This document shows, one piece after another, positions 5,560 through 6,758 of a stretch of 6,758 nt of DNA. Origin of the DNA: an uncultured Bacilli bacterium (lineage in GTDB: Bacteria > Bacillota_I > Bacilli_A > RF39 > UBA660); NCBI GenBank assembly GCA_947626425.1, contig CANQRX010000071.1, forward strand, positions 1 through 6,758, written 5' to 3'. Made by a program: the position numbers and the translations under genes. The stretch's first letter is position 1. The number at the start of each line of letters is the position of its first letter. The notes beneath the pieces were generated by a model. It had not been told where the DNA came from. It did no database searches and saw nothing but the letters and a program-made list of their open reading frames with translations.

Positions 5560-6758
5560 ATGAAAAAAATACCAATAGGAAAAGATAATTTTCAGAAATT
5601 AATTCAAGAAAATTGCTATTATGTTGATAAAACCAATGCTATAGAAGAACTATTAGAAAATGGCAGTGATGTTGTGTTATACACAAGACCAAGGAGATTT
5701 GGTAAAACCTTATTTATGTCAATGCTAGAACACTTTTTTGATATTGAAAAAAAAGAAAGTAACAAAGATTTATTTAATGGCTTATATATTTCGAAAAGTC
5801 CATATTTTAAAGAATTTGGAAGTTTTCCTGTCATTAGTTTAACTTTTAAAAATTTAAAACAAAAAACTTATGAAAGTGTCTATGCTCAGTTTGTTGCTAT
5901 AATAAAACAAATATATGTTGATAAAAATTATGTTTTTGAGGTTTTAGATGATTCTGAAAAAGATTTATTTAATGGAATAAAAAATGGAACAGTTACGATT
6001 GAAGAATATAAAATATCAATATTTCTTTTATCAAGATGGTTAGAAAGATATCATAACCAAAAAGTAATAATCTTAATTGATGAATATGATGTTCCAATTC
6101 AAAGTGGTTATTTAAAAGGCTTTTACGATGAAGTAATAGATTTAATCAGCAGTGTTTTTTCGGCTTGTTTAAAAACAAATAATTCTTTAAAAATGGGAAT
6201 ATTAACTGGTGTTTTACGAGTAAGTAAAGAATCAATTTTTAGTGATTTAAATAATTTAAAGGTATATGATATGAAGAGCTCTAATTATCTTGAAGCATTT
6301 GGTTTTACGGAAATTGAAACTAAAGAATTACTAGAATATTATGGTTTAGAATTAACGAGAGATGTTAAAGCTTTTTATGATGGATATAATATGAATGGTG
6401 TAAGTATCTATAATCCATGGAGCATTTTAAATTATGCTGATGAAAAAGTTTTAAATTCCTATTGGATAAATACTTCGGGAAATGATTTAATAATAAAATT
6501 ATTAAGTGAAACAAATAAAGAGAATAAAATTGAAATTGAAAAATTAGCAACTGGAAAAAGTATTGATTTTATTTATAATGATAAATTAACTTATTTAGAT
6601 TTGGGTGAGAAACAAAGTAAAAATAATATTTTAAATTTAATGTATGCCTCCGGTTATTTAACAATTGATAAAGTAATTGATATAGCATATGGAAAGTACA
6701 GCATAAAGATACCTAATGAAGAGGTAAAAATATTTATATTAAAAATTATTAGTTATGC
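5560..6758 (+). CDS. AAA-ATPase-like family protein (PF09820 type), cut off by the window end
   Basis: The frame is open from ATG 5560 to the last base, giving 399 codons of a longer protein. It begins with the family signature: IPIGKDNFQKLI, then YYVDKT (20-25), then YTRPRRFGKT (41-50), the variant Walker A usual in this family. Walker B is ILIDEYD (171-177, Asp174-Glu175), and LTGVLRVSKESIFSDLNNLKVY (sensor region) comes later. FYDGYN and YNPWSILNY follow, also typical. Full-length members usually end in a PD-(D/E)XK nuclease-like domain, which would lie beyond the window. The family is abundant in gut Firmicutes and Bacteroidetes, often in many copies, and its role is not established; defence or mobile-element links are guesses. 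The ribosome site GAGGG (5548-5552) is seven bases before the ATG. It has its own promoter and is separated from HtrA by terminators, so it is an independent unit. The absence of a stop is due only to the window edge. Confidence 0.9.
   Translation, partial: MKKIPIGKDNFQKLIQENCYYVDKTNAIEELLENGSDVVLYTRPRRFGKTLFMSMLEHFFDIEKKESNKDLFNGLYISKSPYFKEFGSFPVISLTFKNLKQKTYESVYAQFVAIIKQIYVDKNYVFEVLDDSEKDLFNGIKNGTVTIEEYKISIFLLSRWLERYHNQKVIILIDEYDVPIQSGYLKGFYDEVIDLISSVFSACLKTNNSLKMGILTGVLRVSKESIFSDLNNLKVYDMKSSNYLEAFGFTEIETKELLEYYGLELTRDVKAFYDGYNMNGVSIYNPWSILNYADEKVLNSYWINTSGNDLIIKLLSETNKENKIEIEKLATGKSIDFIYNDKLTYLDLGEKQSKNNILNLMYASGYLTIDKVIDIAYGKYSIKIPNEEVKIFILKIISY

Noticed and set aside
5619..5834. 71-codon open frame on the minus strand
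   Set aside because: It lies antisense to the conserved N-terminus, including Walker A, of the AAA-ATPase-like gene, with no sign of its own coding pattern.
6365..6550. 61-codon open frame on the minus strand
   Set aside because: It lies antisense to the AAA-ATPase-like gene; its His/Tyr/Leu-rich product is what AT-rich coding DNA gives in reverse.
1..6758. Use of TGA as tryptophan (Mollicute-type code), suspected because of the extreme AT bias
   Set aside because: Conserved tryptophans are all TGG, and the Abi gene ends naturally at TGA in overlap with HtrA.
1..6758. CRISPR arrays, tRNA or rRNA genes, insertion sequences, attachment-site repeats
   Set aside because: Reading through the sequence showed no regularly spaced repeats, cloverleaf-like GC-rich segments, transposase or integrase motifs.

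Overview
This window is AT-rich DNA that reads with the standard bacterial code: tryptophan is TGG throughout and TGA is a real stop at the end of the Abi gene. The AT-biased codons, AGGTG/GAGGG-type ribosome sites, extended -10 promoters and gene families point to a low-GC Firmicute, most likely an uncultured member of the Bacilli. That placement is inference from style and content, because no rRNA or other marker gene is present.

Layout. Bases 1-1410 (+) hold two envelope genes: a membrane-anchored SGNH/GDSL-hydrolase-like protein whose catalytic residues look replaced, and a CwlD-type N-acetylmuramoyl-L-alanine amidase with a complete zinc site. A 243-residue protein of unknown function follows (1476-2207, +). 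It ends two bases from the end of a convergent zinc-dependent phospholipase C family gene (2210-3154, -) that has all the usual metal ligands. A divergent control region at about 3170-3330 drives that gene leftwards. Rightwards it drives an operon of an Abi_2-family HEPN ribonuclease-like protein and a membrane-anchored HtrA serine protease, whose start and stop codons overlap (ATGA). A strong intrinsic terminator closes the operon at 5372-5414. After a second terminator-like hairpin and a new promoter, a gene for the AAA-ATPase-like family (PF09820 type) starts at 5560 and runs off the right edge.

Most interesting part. The leader of the Abi gene (about 3285-3340) is a GC-rich island in AT-rich surroundings with a 6-bp hairpin. 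It sits between a perfect AGGTGA ribosome site and the probable ATG. Abi_2 genes are known to be preceded by a structured RNA (the abiF RNA motif), and recent work treats such RNAs as antitoxins of AbiF-like RNases related to Cas13 ancestry. This leader is a good candidate for such an element. It lies downstream of a dyad-rich, operator-like block that overlaps the promoter. Coupling this RNase to an HtrA surface protease is unusual and may be a functional pairing or a simple operon accident.

The other genes look like ordinary envelope and accessory genes. No tRNA, rRNA, CRISPR array or insertion sequence was seen, and no gene-free stretch exceeds 300 bases.
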